A stretch of DNA of 64,000 nt from an uncultured Lysobacteraceae bacterium (GCA_936911875.1 CAKZGB010000007.1:186001-250000); one strand, 5' to 3'. Shown: positions 26,326 through 34,841, counted from the stretch's first letter. Notes: generated by a model not told the origin, from the letters alone. Numbers and translations: made by a program.

Positions 26326-27116
26326 GCGACGACATTCTCGCCCGCATTCTGGCGCGCAAACACCAGGAAGTGGAACAACGCTCGCGCGTCCGCACCCTGG
26401 ATAGCCTTCGTGCCCGTGCCGAACGTGCACCACGCACTCGCGGCTTTGCCGATGCCATCGCCTCACGCGTAGATGCCGGTCAGACTGCAGTGATTGCCGA
26501 GATCAAGAAGGCATCGCCATCGAAAGGACTGATCCGCAAGGACTTTGATCCCGCAACCTTGGCGCGCCAGTATGAGGCCGGTGGTGCGGCATGTTTGAGC
26601 GTGCTGACCGATGTGGATTTCTTTCAGGGCTCGAACGCCTACCTGAGCGAAGCGCGCGATGCCTGCGCGTTGCCCGTACTGCGCAAAGACTTCATCGTCG
26701 ATGAGTATCAGATCTTTGAGGCCCGCACGATCGGTGCCGATTGCGTGCTGCTGATCGTGTCCGCACTCGATGAGCTCCAGCTGGTCGATTACTCTAACCT
26801 CGCGCAGGACTTAGGCATGGACGTCCTGATCGAAGTGCACGATGTCGACGAACTCGAAAAGGCGCTACAAACCGACGCGCAACTGATCGGCGTCAATAAC
26901 CGCAACCTGCGTACGTTCAATGTCGATCTGCAAACTAGCCTGACTTTAAAAGAAGGCATCCCCTCCGATCGCGTCGCCATCAGCGAATCCGGCATCCACT
27001 CGCGTGCCGATGTGGACCGCCTGACGGCCAACGGCATTCAGACCTTTCTGATCGGCGAACACTTCATGCGCGAGCGCGACCCCGGCGTGGCCTTGCGCCA
27101 ACTGATGGGGTACTGA
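26322..27116 (+). CDS. trpC: Indole-3-glycerol-phosphate synthase
   Basis: 264 residues, a monofunctional TIM barrel. Key segments are [11 protein letters not shown] (catalytic Lys), [12 protein letters not shown] (catalytic Lys/Asp), [11 protein letters not shown] and SESGIHSR. It closes carboxyphenylamino-deoxyribulose phosphate to indole-glycerol phosphate. It is not fused to trpF. It overlaps trpD by 4 bp and is followed one base later by a HAD hydrolase gene. Confidence 0.96.
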   Translation: MSDDILARILARKHQEVEQRSRVRTLDSLRARAERAPRTRGFADAIASRVDAGQTAVIAEIKKASPSKGLIRKDFDPATLARQYEAGGAACLSVLTDVDFFQGSNAYLSEARDACALPVLRKDFIVDEYQIFEARTIGADCVLLIVSALDELQLVDYSNLAQDLGMDVLIEVHDVDELEKALQTDAQLIGVNNRNLRTFNVDLQTSLTLKEGIPSDRVAISESGIHSRADVDRLTANGIQTFLIGEHFMRERDPGVALRQLMGY

Positions 27117-27117
27117 G

Positions 27118-27810
27118 ATGGCCTTCGTCGTTTTCGATCTCGACCACACGCTTTACGATGGCGACTCCGGCACGCGTCTGGTGCATTGGCTACTGAAACG
27201 GGACTGGTGGCGCACCGCGCTGGCCTATCTGGTGGTACCGATTGCCGGTCCGCTGATCGCCTGGTTGCCCACCCGCCGCATCGGCATCAGCGTATTCCTT
27301 TGGATCGCCACTTTAGGCCTCCATTCCGAGGGCGCGCTCAACCGCCTGATCGATCAATATGTAGTGGAAAACCGCAAAGATTTGCGCGATCGCCTATTGC
27401 CCATTGCGATGCAGACCTTGCATCGGCACGTGGCCGCCGGTGATGTGGTCGTGGTCGCTACCGGCGCACCCACGGAACTGGCGCGCAAGATCCTGCAGGA
27501 AATCACCGGTGATGTATTGCCCGTGATCGGCACCGAAGAAGCGCCGCGCTTCGGCGGTCTCGTCGCACGACAACACTGTCACTCGCACAACAAGGTGCGC
27601 ATGATTCGTGCCGCCGGATTCACCGGCATCATTGATGTGGCCTACAGCGACAGCCGCGCCGACTTGCCGTTGCTGCAAGCGGCCACTAACCCGGTCGTTG
27701 TGAATCCCAATGCGTCATCGATCGACGACTTCGTCAAAGCCTTGCCGGCCGGCACGCCGATCGTGTGGTGGGGCGCAAAAGGTCGCGCCGGCTCCGGCAG
27801 TCCTCGATAA
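27118..27810 (+). CDS. HAD-IB family phosphatase (SerB-like)
   Basis: 230 residues. HAD motif I DLDHTLYDGDS, motif II VVATGAP, and motif III/IV in SHNKVRMIRAAG and DVAYSDSRADLPLL, the order of the HAD-IB (phosphoserine phosphatase-like) branch. A hydrophobic cap segment (ALAYLVVPIAGPLIAWL) suggests membrane association. It starts one base after the trpC stop, so it is probably the last gene of the trp operon here; its substrate is not known. It converges on clp. Confidence 0.85.
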   Translation: MAFVVFDLDHTLYDGDSGTRLVHWLLKRDWWRTALAYLVVPIAGPLIAWLPTRRIGISVFLWIATLGLHSEGALNRLIDQYVVENRKDLRDRLLPIAMQTLHRHVAAGDVVVVATGAPTELARKILQEITGDVLPVIGTEEAPRFGGLVARQHCHSHNKVRMIRAAGFTGIIDVAYSDSRADLPLLQAATNPVVVNPNASSIDDFVKALPAGTPIVWWGAKGRAGSGSPR

Positions 27811-27879
27811 CCCCCACGTCTCCGCCAGCGCTTAAGAGTCGCAGCCGCTCCGCCAGCCCTTAAACGGCCCGGCGCCCGC

Positions 27880-27912
27880 CACCATTTACCAAATCCCATT
27901 TTCCATTTACCA
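27880..27912 (-). repeat. Dispersed 33-bp repeat, copy B (inverted relative to 23921)
   Basis: On the minus strand it reads TGGTAAATGGAAAATGGGAT and ends TGGTAAATGGTG, matching 23921-23953 at 30 of 33 positions. It lies between the convergent HAD gene and clp. The two copies frame the 3.9-kb segment with the DUF1269-like gene and trpGDC. Confidence 0.8.
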
Positions 27913-27921
27913 GCTCCCGCT

Positions 27922-28587
27922 TTACCGGGTGCCGTAAAGGACGATCGTCTTCCCCCGAGCGTGGAGTTTGCCTTCGAGCTGCAATTTCTTGAGCACCCGG
28001 CCGGCCATCTCACGGGAGCAACCGACCAGACGGCTGAGTTCCTGACGCGAGACGCGCAGCTGCGTGCCGTCGGGGTGCGAGAGGGCCTCGGGCTCGCGGG
28101 CCAGATCGTGCAGCGCCCGAAGAATGCGGTCTGTCACATCCAGGAACGCCAGTCGAGCGGCTTTACGCGTGGTTTCGAGTAGGCGATTGCTGATTTGCGC
28201 GCCCAATCCGTACAGCAGACGCGGCGCATCGGGCGCCAGTTTGGTTTGCAGCAGCTCGTAGAACCGTTCGTGGCTGATTTCCGCCAGCTCGCACGGGGTC
28301 CGGGAGCGCAGGGCCACTTCGCGCTGATCCGTCTGGATGAACAGGCCCAATTCGCCGACGATCTCACCGGGGCCGACATAGCCCAGGACGAGTTCGCGGC
28401 CATCGCCTTCCTCGGCGATCAGACTGACCGAGCCGGAAATGACGTAGTACATGGTAGTGGCCGGGTCGCCGGGACGGAAAATGTCCGTGCGCGACGGATA
28501 CCGCCGCCGGTGACAATGCGCCAGAAACCGGTCAATTGTGGGTTGGTCAGGTACGAGCGGCGAGTTATTGCGGTGTTGAACGGTCAC
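27922..28587 (-). CDS. clp: Clp, Crp/Fnr-family global regulator of Xanthomonadales
   Basis: 221 residues. Cyclic-nucleotide-binding beta-roll (about 20-115) and a C-terminal winged helix with recognition helix SRQELSRLVGCSREMAGRVL (179-198), nearly the same as E. coli CRP. In the nucleotide pocket the CRP segment RSAW reads REVA here: the Ser83 equivalent is Glu90. Xanthomonas Clp has Glu (E99) at this place and is a c-di-GMP-inhibited activator of virulence and exoenzyme genes, not a cAMP receptor. The same ligand behaviour is inferred. Divergent from speD, as in Xanthomonas. Confidence 0.93.
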   Translation of the reverse strand: MTVQHRNNSPLVPDQPTIDRFLAHCHRRRYPSRTDIFRPGDPATTMYYVISGSVSLIAEEGDGRELVLGYVGPGEIVGELGLFIQTDQREVALRSRTPCELAEISHERFYELLQTKLAPDAPRLLYGLGAQISNRLLETTRKAARLAFLDVTDRILRALHDLAREPEALSHPDGTQLRVSRQELSRLVGCSREMAGRVLKKLQLEGKLHARGKTIVLYGTR

Positions 28588-28736
28588 TTAAAAAGGTCCA
28601 GACGGTGAAAAATCTCCGCTGAGCACCGCCGGCCCGTACGATCAAATATGCAACCGTATGGCCGACCCCCAATGAGTGCGAGGAGTTTGCACAGAATAGC
28701 AACATTTCTGTAAATTCCCAGTACTTAATGAACGAG

Positions 28737-28768
28737 CGAAGGCGATTCGGCTGCCCGCTCCGCCTTCG
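28737..28768 (+). other. Hairpin in the speD leader
   Basis: CGAAGGCG and CGCCTTCG form a perfect 8-bp stem with a 16-base loop, about 30 bp before the ribosome-binding site of a possible leader ORF. It may shape the speD leader RNA. Confidence 0.4.
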
Positions 28769-28799
28769 AGCCTGAACCCGGTGCTTGGCGGGAGGAATT

Positions 28800-28850
28800 T
28801 TGCGTCATACTATGCGGGTTTACTTTCCGCATTTCAGGGATCTCATATAG
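28800..28850 (+). CDS. Possible 16-codon leader peptide coupled to speD
   Basis: TTG at 28800 with GGAGG four bases upstream opens a 16-codon frame, [16 protein letters not shown]. An internal ATG is at 28812. Its TAG stop (28848-28850) shares its last base with the GTG start of speD (TAGTG). The good Shine-Dalgarno belongs to this frame rather than to speD. There is no direct evidence that it is translated. Confidence 0.35.
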   Translation: MRHTMRVYFPHFRDLI

Positions 28851-29644
28851 TGGTCAAGCCATTGCCCGGCCTGCGCCTGCAGGGTTTTAACAACCTCACC
28901 AAGGCGTTGTCGTTCAACATTTATGACGTGTGCTACGCAACGTCCGAGGACGAGCGCCGTCGCTACATCGAGTACATCGATGAGGTGTACAACGCCGACC
29001 GCCTGACCCAGATCCTGACCGATGTGGCCGAGATCATCGGTGCCAACATCCTGAACATCGCGCGCCAGGACTACGACCCGCAGGGCGCCTCGGTCACGAT
29101 CCTGATCTCCGAAGAACCCGTCATCGACAAGAAAGACGCGGGCAAGGAAATCATCTCCGACGCCGTCGTCGCGCACATGGACAAGTCGCACATCACCGTG
29201 CACACGTACCCTGAAACGCACCCGGACAACGGCATCGCCACGTTCCGCGCGGACATCGACGTGGCCACCTGCGGCGTCATCTCGCCACTGAAAGCCCTGA
29301 ACTACCTGATCGAATCTCTCGAATCCGACATCGTGGTCATGGACTACCGCGTCCGCGGCTTCACCCGCGACATCAAGGGCAAAAAGCACTACATCGACCA
29401 CAAGATCAACTCGATCCAAGACTACCTGGCCAAGAACGTCAAATCGCGCTACGAAATGCTCGACGTCAACGTCTACCAGGAAAACATCTTCCACACCAAG
29501 ATGCACCTCAAGGACTTCGACCTCGACAACTATCTGTTCGAAGAGAAGGCCCGCAACCTGTCGTTCAAGGAGCGGATGAAGATCGAAGCCCGTCTCAAGC
29601 GCGAGATCGAGGAGCTGTACCACGGAAGGAATCTCGTCGACTGA
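28850..29644 (+). CDS. speD: S-adenosylmethionine decarboxylase proenzyme
   Basis: 264 residues from GTG at 28850, exactly the length of E. coli SpeD. The self-cleavage site is at Ser113 in [12 protein letters not shown], which becomes the pyruvoyl group. Downstream are [19 protein letters not shown] and the C-terminal [16 protein letters not shown]. It makes decarboxylated SAM, the aminopropyl donor for spermidine. An in-frame GTG 23 codons earlier (28781) would add residues absent from homologues. Adjacent to divergent clp, as in Xanthomonas. Confidence 0.95.
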   Translation: MVKPLPGLRLQGFNNLTKALSFNIYDVCYATSEDERRRYIEYIDEVYNADRLTQILTDVAEIIGANILNIARQDYDPQGASVTILISEEPVIDKKDAGKEIISDAVVAHMDKSHITVHTYPETHPDNGIATFRADIDVATCGVISPLKALNYLIESLESDIVVMDYRVRGFTRDIKGKKHYIDHKINSIQDYLAKNVKSRYEMLDVNVYQENIFHTKMHLKDFDLDNYLFEEKARNLSFKERMKIEARLKREIEELYHGRNLVD

Positions 29645-29654
29645 GTCGAACGAG

Positions 29655-29679
29655 TAAATCAAAAATCAAAAATCAAAAA
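29655..29679 (+). repeat. Left 25-bp perfect inverted repeat flanking the four-helix-bundle gene
   Basis: Three tandem ATCAAAA units ending in A-run. It is the exact reverse complement of 30180-30204. It begins 11 bp after the speD stop and leads straight into the speD terminator stem. Confidence 0.9.
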
Positions 29680-29719
29680 ATGACGCGGCGGACCCTTGGT
29701 CGGCTGCGTCATTTTTTTT
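29675..29719 (+). terminator. Rho-independent terminator of speD
   Basis: AAAAAATGACGC pairs with GCGTCATTTTTT (12 bp, 29675-29686 and 29705-29716), with an imperfectly paired loop region and a run of eight T. The A-run of the stem is shared with the left inverted repeat. Confidence 0.85.
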
Positions 29720-29790
29720 GGGCAATTCTCTTAAGCGGTTTTACGGCCGCGGCCTACGGACGGTCTTAGTTGGGGGCGGGATGATGGGGC

Positions 29791-30186
29791 GTGGATTTCG
29801 AGAAGACGACAATCTGGACGCGTTCCGTTGCTCTGGCCGACGAGTGCTATCGGCTTGTATCCCGTTTGCCGCCTAGCGAGCTCTATGTGCTCAATTCGCA
29901 GATCCGGCGCGCGGCGTGCTCCGTCTATGCCAACTTTGCCGAAGGCTGGTCCCGCGAGTCGATTCGCGAGAGCATCCATTTCATCTCGATGTCCCGCGGA
30001 TCGCTGTCGGAACTCAAGGCGCATCTGCTGTTCTGCGAGCAACGTAACTGGTTTACCGGCACCGAACTAATGGCGCTGCATCAGGAAATTGACGAATTGC
30101 GCCGCATCCTGGCAGCAGTCCGAATCAAGCTCCTAAAACGCCTTGAAACCGAAAATCAATCAGCTCGCCGAGAACCCCATTTTTGA
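29791..30186 (+). CDS. Four-helix-bundle protein, S23/23S rRNA intervening-sequence protein family
   Basis: 131 residues, all-helical. It shows the family pattern WTRSVALADECYRLVSRLP, LNSQIRRAACSVYANFAEGW, a helix with RESIHFISMSRGSLSELKAHL, and EIDELRRILAAV. Such proteins form pentameric barrels of four-helix bundles and are also known as accessory proteins (Avd) of diversity-generating retroelements, but no reverse transcriptase is near. The start is GTG, because a stop lies three codons upstream. The TGA stop lies inside the right 25-bp inverted repeat. Function unknown. Confidence 0.88.
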   Translation: MDFEKTTIWTRSVALADECYRLVSRLPPSELYVLNSQIRRAACSVYANFAEGWSRESIRESIHFISMSRGSLSELKAHLLFCEQRNWFTGTELMALHQEIDELRRILAAVRIKLLKRLETENQSARREPHF

Positions 30187-30204
30187 TTTTTGATTTTTGA
30201 TTTA
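30180..30204 (-). repeat. Right 25-bp perfect inverted repeat flanking the four-helix-bundle gene
   Basis: Exact reverse complement of 29655-29679; reads TTTTTGA-TTTTTGA-TTTTTGA-TTTA. It includes the stop codon of the four-helix-bundle gene and ends 6 bp before the coq7 stop. Confidence 0.9.
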
Positions 30205-30210
30205 GTTGTT

Positions 30211-30864
30211 CTAAATGCGGTACGCGACCAGCTTCATTATTTTGCTGGCCAACGCCATTACCCTCGTCACCGCCTCCGGCAGTTCCCTCGCGCCGGCTAG
30301 TTGCGCTTCGGCGCCGTGGCGCGCTTCGTCGGCTTTCATTTGCGAGAGAATGGCGCGCGAACGATCGTCGCCGGGTGGTAGCGTGGTGAGGTGTTCAGCG
30401 AGGTGGGCCTCGACTTGGCGTTCGGTTTCGACGACGAAGCCGAGGTTGTAGCCGTCGCCGCGCAGGCCGGCGAGGGTGCCGATGGCGAACGATCCGGCGT
30501 ACCAGAGCGGATTGAACAGTGACGGGCGGGCGTCGAGTTCGTGCAGGCGGTCGGCGCACCAGGCCAGGTGGTCGGTTTCTTCGGCGGCGGCGGCGAGCAG
30601 GTGCTCGCGCGTGCGGTCATCGCGGGCGACCGCGGCTTGGCCGCAATATAATGCTTGGGCGCAGACTTCGCCGACGTGGTTGATGCGCATTAGACCGGCG
30701 GCGTGGCGTTGCTGGGCCGGGTCGAGTTCGGCGGCGGGGGCGTCTTCGGCAGGGTTGTTGCGCTGCGCAACGGGGGTGCCGGCGACGGTGGAGAGGGCGC
30801 GCTCGGCCTCGATCAGGAGGCGGTCCAGTTGGCTGTAACTGCGGGGCGGGGTGGGCTGCGTCAT
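30211..30864 (-). CDS. coq7: 3-demethoxyubiquinol 3-hydroxylase (Coq7 family di-iron enzyme)
   Basis: 217 residues. Two carboxylate/His di-iron motifs typical of Coq7: [15 protein letters not shown] with an upstream Glu/Met-rich helix, and EETDHLAWC, followed in the second half by [11 protein letters not shown] and [12 protein letters not shown]. It performs the last hydroxylation in ubiquinone synthesis, in place of UbiF. The first 50 residues are extra and low complexity. ATG at 30864 is chosen; the frame is open 375 bp further upstream, but that part runs antisense into the rplM leader and does not look like Coq7. Confidence 0.92.
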   Translation of the reverse strand: MTQPTPPRSYSQLDRLLIEAERALSTVAGTPVAQRNNPAEDAPAAELDPAQQRHAAGLMRINHVGEVCAQALYCGQAAVARDDRTREHLLAAAAEETDHLAWCADRLHELDARPSLFNPLWYAGSFAIGTLAGLRGDGYNLGFVVETERQVEAHLAEHLTTLPPGDDRSRAILSQMKADEARHGAEAQLAGARELPEAVTRVMALASKIMKLVAYRI

Positions 30865-31090
30865 GCCGATATTGTAGGGCCTGCACCGCGAAGGGTGCGC
30901 CCGCTGGCGTTGTTGGTCTGGGCGAGGCTTGCACGCCCCCGGAAAGTGCGCTATGATCGTCAACCTTTCCCGATGATTTTGCACGGTGGCTACAGCCGCC
31001 AGCGGGATAACTTTGTTGAACGCGCAGGCAACCGCAATGCGGAAACCGGCCCGTTTTTTTGATTTTGAACTTATTTTTATTGGTATCCGC

Positions 31091-31519
31091 ATGAAAACTT
31101 TCAGCGCCAAGAACGAGACCGTCCAGCGCGACTGGTACGTGGTTGACGCGACGGACAAGACCCTGGGCCGTCTGAGCACGGAACTGGCGCGTCGTCTGCG
31201 CGGCAAGCACAAGCCGGTGTACACACCGCACGTTGACACCGGCGACTATCTGGTCGTCATCAACGCAGAAAAAATCGCCGTCACGGGCAACAAGCTCAAG
31301 GACAAGAAGTACCACCGCTTCACCGGCTATATCGGTAACCTCAAGACCGAATCGCTGGAACAAGCGCTGGAACGTCACCCGGAGCGCGTGATCGAAACCG
31401 CCGTCAAGGGCATGCTGCCCAAGAATCCGCTGGGCCGTGCAATGTACCGCAAGCTCAAGGTGTATGCCGGTTCCGAACATCCGCACACTGCGCAACAGCC
31501 GCAAGTGCTCGACATCTAA
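31091..31519 (+). CDS. rplM: 50S ribosomal protein L13
   Basis: 142 residues, the E. coli length. Starts [20 protein letters not shown] and carries [18 protein letters not shown] and the L13 signature [23 protein letters not shown]. It is followed 12 bp later by rpsI, the universal pair. About 226 bp separate it from the divergent coq7 start; this leader contains a short G/C-rich stem and a T-run (ending near 31061) that I cannot assign to a known L13 regulatory element. Confidence 0.98.
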   Translation: MKTFSAKNETVQRDWYVVDATDKTLGRLSTELARRLRGKHKPVYTPHVDTGDYLVVINAEKIAVTGNKLKDKKYHRFTGYIGNLKTESLEQALERHPERVIETAVKGMLPKNPLGRAMYRKLKVYAGSEHPHTAQQPQVLDI

Positions 31520-31531
31520 GGTTCTACAGTT

Positions 31532-31924
31532 ATGGCAATCACGCAAAACTACGGCACCGGCCGTCGCAAGTCCTCTACCGCCCGCGTGTTCCTGCGCAAG
31601 GGTTCGGGCAAGATCACCGTCAACGGTCGTCCGTTGGATGAGTTCTTCGGCCGCGAAACCGCTCGCATGATCGTGCGTCAACCGCTCGAGCTGACCAAGA
31701 ACAGCGAAAGCTTCGACATCCTGGCTACGGCTGCGGGTGGCGGCACCACCGGTCAAGCCGGCGCTATCCGTCTGGGTATCGCTCGCGCACTGGTCGAGTA
31801 CGACGAAACCCTGAAGTCCGAACTCCGCAAGGCCGGCTTCATGACTCGCGATGCTCGTGAAGTCGAACGTAAAAAGGTCGGTCTGCACAAGGCCCGCCGC
31901 GCTACGCAGTTCTCGAAGCGCTAA
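31532..31924 (+). CDS. rpsI: 30S ribosomal protein S9
   Basis: 130 residues. Conserved [18 protein letters not shown] near the start, [19 protein letters not shown] in the middle, and the C-terminal [11 protein letters not shown] tail that reaches the P-site tRNA. Cotranscribed with rplM and followed by a strong terminator. Confidence 0.98.
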   Translation: MAITQNYGTGRRKSSTARVFLRKGSGKITVNGRPLDEFFGRETARMIVRQPLELTKNSESFDILATAAGGGTTGQAGAIRLGIARALVEYDETLKSELRKAGFMTRDAREVERKKVGLHKARRATQFSKR

Positions 31925-31971
31925 TTGCCCAGGGCGGCTTCCCCGCCGCCCGAGCCAGCAGCTCGAACTGG

Positions 31972-32002
31972 AAAATCCCGCCATACCGGCGGGATTTTTT
32001 TT
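31972..32002 (+). terminator. Rho-independent terminator of rplM-rpsI
   Basis: AAAATCCCGCC pairs with GGCGGGATTTT around ATACC, followed by more T (eight in all). A second small GC stem (GGGCGG...CCGCCC) lies just after the rpsI stop. Confidence 0.92.
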
Positions 32003-32064
32003 GCCCGTAACAAGCTGTGGCTATACTTTGTCCATTGAACTTATTCTCAGATGGAGCGGTGCCC

Positions 32065-32742
32065 GTGGTTGAAGTGATGTCCCAGTGGATGCGGACCGCA
32101 AAGGTTGAAACTGCCAAATACATCAAGCGCAAAATGGCGGCGAACGAAGGCGTCTCCGGGCGGCGCGTACCGTTTATGGAGCCGGCGGGTTTACGCGCGC
32201 TGCGCGATCAGCTCCGTTCCGCGACCTGTTTTCTCGAATATGGCGCGGGTGGCAGCACTCTCTTCTCTATGGAGATGGGCGTGCCTTCGACGGTTTCCGT
32301 TGAATCCGATGCCGCGTTTCTTGCCATGATCGAAGGCGAGATCGCCGACCTGAGTTCCCCGGCTGTGGCCTGGTCCGGCCTGCACGCGGATATTGGCCCG
32401 ACCCGCAAATGGGGCTATCCCGTTGGCGACGCCACGGCCGCGATGGGTCTGACCTACGCGCTGATTCCTTGGCAGACCGAACTGCTGAGTTCGCCCGATG
32501 TGGTGCTCGTCGACGGCCGTTTCCGCGCAGCCTGCTGTCTGGCCACCACGTTGCATGCCAAGCCCGGCACCCGCATTCTGTTCGATGACTATGCGGCCCG
32601 CCCCTTTTACACCGTCGTAGAGGCGCATCTCGGCGCGCCGACCATGTTCGATTCGCTGGCGGTGTTTACCGTGCCGGCGTCGGTCATCGATCGTGTGCGA
32701 CTGGAGCGTGACCTGGCCGAATTTGCCGCGGATGCGCGATAA
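32065..32742 (+). CDS. Rossmann-fold protein, possible SAM-dependent methyltransferase
   Basis: 225 residues. FLEYGAGGSTLFSMEMG resembles a class I methyltransferase motif I, and the later VVLVDGRFRAACCLATTLHAKPGTRILFDDY resembles the central strands with an acidic motif. No substrate-specific motif is visible. I start at GTG 32065 (GGAG eight bases upstream); ATG 32077 is the alternative. It lies alone between the rpsI terminator and maiA. Confidence 0.65.
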   Translation: MVEVMSQWMRTAKVETAKYIKRKMAANEGVSGRRVPFMEPAGLRALRDQLRSATCFLEYGAGGSTLFSMEMGVPSTVSVESDAAFLAMIEGEIADLSSPAVAWSGLHADIGPTRKWGYPVGDATAAMGLTYALIPWQTELLSSPDVVLVDGRFRAACCLATTLHAKPGTRILFDDYAARPFYTVVEAHLGAPTMFDSLAVFTVPASVIDRVRLERDLAEFAADAR

Positions 32743-32778
32743 CTCGCTGTTTAATAGCGCGATGCATAGACTGAGATC

Positions 32779-33417
32779 ATGAGCGAACTGAAGCTGCATG
32801 GCTACTGGCGCAGCAGCGCCACCTATCGCGTGCGTATTGCGCTGAATCTGAAAGGACTGGATTACGAGTACGTGCCGGTGCATTTGGTGAACGATGGCGG
32901 GCAACAGCACTCGGCCGCATACCGCGAGATGAATCCGCAGGAACTGGTGCCGACGCTGGAGCATCAGGGACATCGGCTCACGCAGTCGCTGGCAATCATG
33001 GAGTACCTTGACGAAGCGTTTGCGAGCACGCCGGCGTTGCTGCCCGAGTCCTATGCGGAGCGGGCGGCGGTGAGAGCCTTCGCCCAGGCGATTGCCTGCG
33101 AGATTGCACCGCTGGGAAATTTGCGGGTAATGCAGTATCTCAAGCGTCACGACATGGATGCGGAGGCCTGGTCGCGACATTGGATGACGTCCACGTTTGA
33201 CGCGCTGGAGCCGATGGTGTTTGCGGGTGGTGCGGCCTTCGCGATGGGTGAAGAGGTGACGATGGCCGATTGCGTGCTGGTGCCGCAGATGTATAACGCG
33301 CGGCGATTTGGCGTGGATCTCGACAAGTATCCGGCGCTGGTGGCTGTCGATGCGCGGTGTCGGGAGTTGGAGGCATTTATGCGTGCGGCGCCGGAGCAGC
33401 AGTCGGACGCCGCGTAA
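32779..33417 (+). CDS. maiA: Maleylacetoacetate isomerase / zeta-class glutathione S-transferase
   Basis: 212 residues. The zeta-GST active-site stretch is SSATYRVRIALNLKGL; family members usually read SSCSWRVRIAL, so the Cys is Ala here. NPQELVPTLEHQG and SLAIMEYLDE form the glutathione site. The C-terminal helical domain has MADCVLVPQMYNARRF. The family isomerises maleylacetoacetate in tyrosine breakdown; no other genes of that pathway are near, so the role could be a general GST. Confidence 0.85.
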   Translation: MSELKLHGYWRSSATYRVRIALNLKGLDYEYVPVHLVNDGGQQHSAAYREMNPQELVPTLEHQGHRLTQSLAIMEYLDEAFASTPALLPESYAERAAVRAFAQAIACEIAPLGNLRVMQYLKRHDMDAEAWSRHWMTSTFDALEPMVFAGGAAFAMGEEVTMADCVLVPQMYNARRFGVDLDKYPALVAVDARCRELEAFMRAAPEQQSDAA

Positions 33418-33516
33418 CAAACCGATTGCGGACGTCGAGAATTGTTGTGTGCGGTTCAGGTTGGCAAAAACTTTGAATTACTATTTGTAGAAGTGATTCA
33501 ACGACATTTGGACCTC

Positions 33517-33891
33517 ATGAAATTTCGGAATGTTCTGACGATTGGCGCCCTGATGGCAGCCACTGCGACACTGGCCGGTTGCGCGACCTTGCCGCCTCCA
33601 ACGGCTGAGCTCGAGGCCGCTATAGTGGCCGTGCAGCGCGCGCAGGATTTGAATGCATCCCAGTTCGCGCCGCAGTCCCTTTCGGCGGCGCAGTCGTATC
33701 TGCAGCAGGCCAATGCCGCGCTGGACAAGGGCAATGAGAGCGATGCGCGTCCGTTGCTGGAGCGTGCCGCTGCCGTTGGCGACTTGGCCACGGTGCAGGC
33801 GCAGGCTGCGGTCAAGGTGAATGACGCGAAGGCTCGGCAGGCCCAGGTCCATGAATTGCGGGCCAAGATTGAACAAGGGGGTGCGCAATGA
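33517..33891 (+). CDS. DUF4398 lipoprotein
   Basis: 124 residues. Lipoprotein signal MKFRNVLTIGALMAATATLAGC with lipobox LAGC. The rest is a helical DUF4398 domain (AIVAVQRAQDLNASQFAPQSLSAAQSYLQQANAAL). It overlaps the OmpA-like gene by 4 bp. In many proteobacteria the two are adjacent, which suggests a joint outer-membrane/peptidoglycan role. Confidence 0.83.
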   Translation: MKFRNVLTIGALMAATATLAGCATLPPPTAELEAAIVAVQRAQDLNASQFAPQSLSAAQSYLQQANAALDKGNESDARPLLERAAAVGDLATVQAQAAVKVNDAKARQAQVHELRAKIEQGGAQ

Positions 33892-34841
33892 ACCGTGCAG
33901 CCTGGATATTGAGTGTGGCCCTGTTGTCGTCACCTGTCGGGGTGGCCATCGCGCAGGACACTGCTGTCGTTAACGTCGATATGGCTGCGCAATTGCGCGC
34001 TCGTCTGCAGACATTGGATGCGGACAGTCGCTATAACAATCTGGCCATGTTTGAGCGCTCGCGTGCGGCGCAGGCTTTAGCGGCCTTTGAGAATGCGCGC
34101 AACAAGGACAAGCCCGAAAAACTGTTCCTGGCCGAAACCCGCGTAACCATTGCGGAAACCGCCGCTAAGACGCAATTGCTCGATGGCGAGATCATCGGCA
34201 TGGATCGCGAGATTGCCGATCTTAACTTGGAGCTGACGCGGCGTGAAAATCAGCGGATTGCGGCCGAAAATGAGCGGTTAAAGATCGAGGCCGCCAACCG
34301 CGAGGAAGAGGCCCGCAAGCTGCGGGAGCAGGCTGCGGCCGCACAGACCGCGCTGGATCAGATTGAGGCTGCCGAGCAATCCAAGCTCAACCAGGCGCGG
34401 GCCGCCGATCTCAAGTTGGCCAAGGAAGAGGCCGAACTGGTGGCGGGTAGCAAGCTGCCGCCGGCGCTAATGGATCAGCGAGGCGAGGTCTTTACACTCA
34501 GTGGCGATGCGTTCGCCGCGGCCAATTCGGCGACGCTGTCTTCTAAGGGCTTGGCGCAGATCAGAGTGCTGGCCGAATACATCAAGATCACCACCGGTGG
34601 CACCATTGCCGTGCAAGGCCATACCGATAACGCCGGTAACGAGGCCGCGCAGCTGACCTTGAGCAAGGCCCGTGCTGAGTCGGTAGCGGCGGCGCTAAAG
34701 AAAGCCGGGACCCCGGCGGCTCGACTGCAACCGGCCCAGGGGCTGGGCGCAAGGGTCGGTTTGGTCAACAACGACACGGCCGCCAATCGCTGGAAGAACA
34801 AGCGGGTCGAGGTCGTGATCGCGCCGCCGGCCGCTCCTTAA
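33888..34841 (+). CDS. OmpA-family protein with DUF4398-like N-terminal region
   Basis: 317 residues. Signal peptide MNRAAWILSVALLSSPVGVAIA. Residues about 40-100 resemble DUF4398 (AMFERSRAAQALAAFENARN), followed by a long charged coiled coil (about 100-190, Glu/Arg/Ala rich). The C-terminal OmpA domain has the peptidoglycan-binding pattern GTIAVQGHTDNAGNEAAQLTLSKARAE... and NRWKNKRVEVVI. It probably spans from the outer membrane (through its lipoprotein partner) to peptidoglycan. Confidence 0.87.
   Translation: MNRAAWILSVALLSSPVGVAIAQDTAVVNVDMAAQLRARLQTLDADSRYNNLAMFERSRAAQALAAFENARNKDKPEKLFLAETRVTIAETAAKTQLLDGEIIGMDREIADLNLELTRRENQRIAAENERLKIEAANREEEARKLREQAAAAQTALDQIEAAEQSKLNQARAADLKLAKEEAELVAGSKLPPALMDQRGEVFTLSGDAFAAANSATLSSKGLAQIRVLAEYIKITTGGTIAVQGHTDNAGNEAAQLTLSKARAESVAAALKKAGTPAARLQPAQGLGARVGLVNNDTAANRWKNKRVEVVIAPPAAP

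Noticed and set aside
29791..30186. Diversity-generating retroelement accessory protein (Avd)
   Set aside because: No reverse transcriptase, template repeat or variable repeat is near the S23-family gene.
29655..30204. CRISPR-like array from the TCAAAAA units
   Set aside because: Units are contiguous 7-mers without spacers and no cas genes are near.
30865..31984. Long minus-strand frames across rplM and rpsI, one continuing coq7 upstream
   Set aside because: They are antisense to ribosomal protein genes, and the Coq7 family sequence starts only at 30864.
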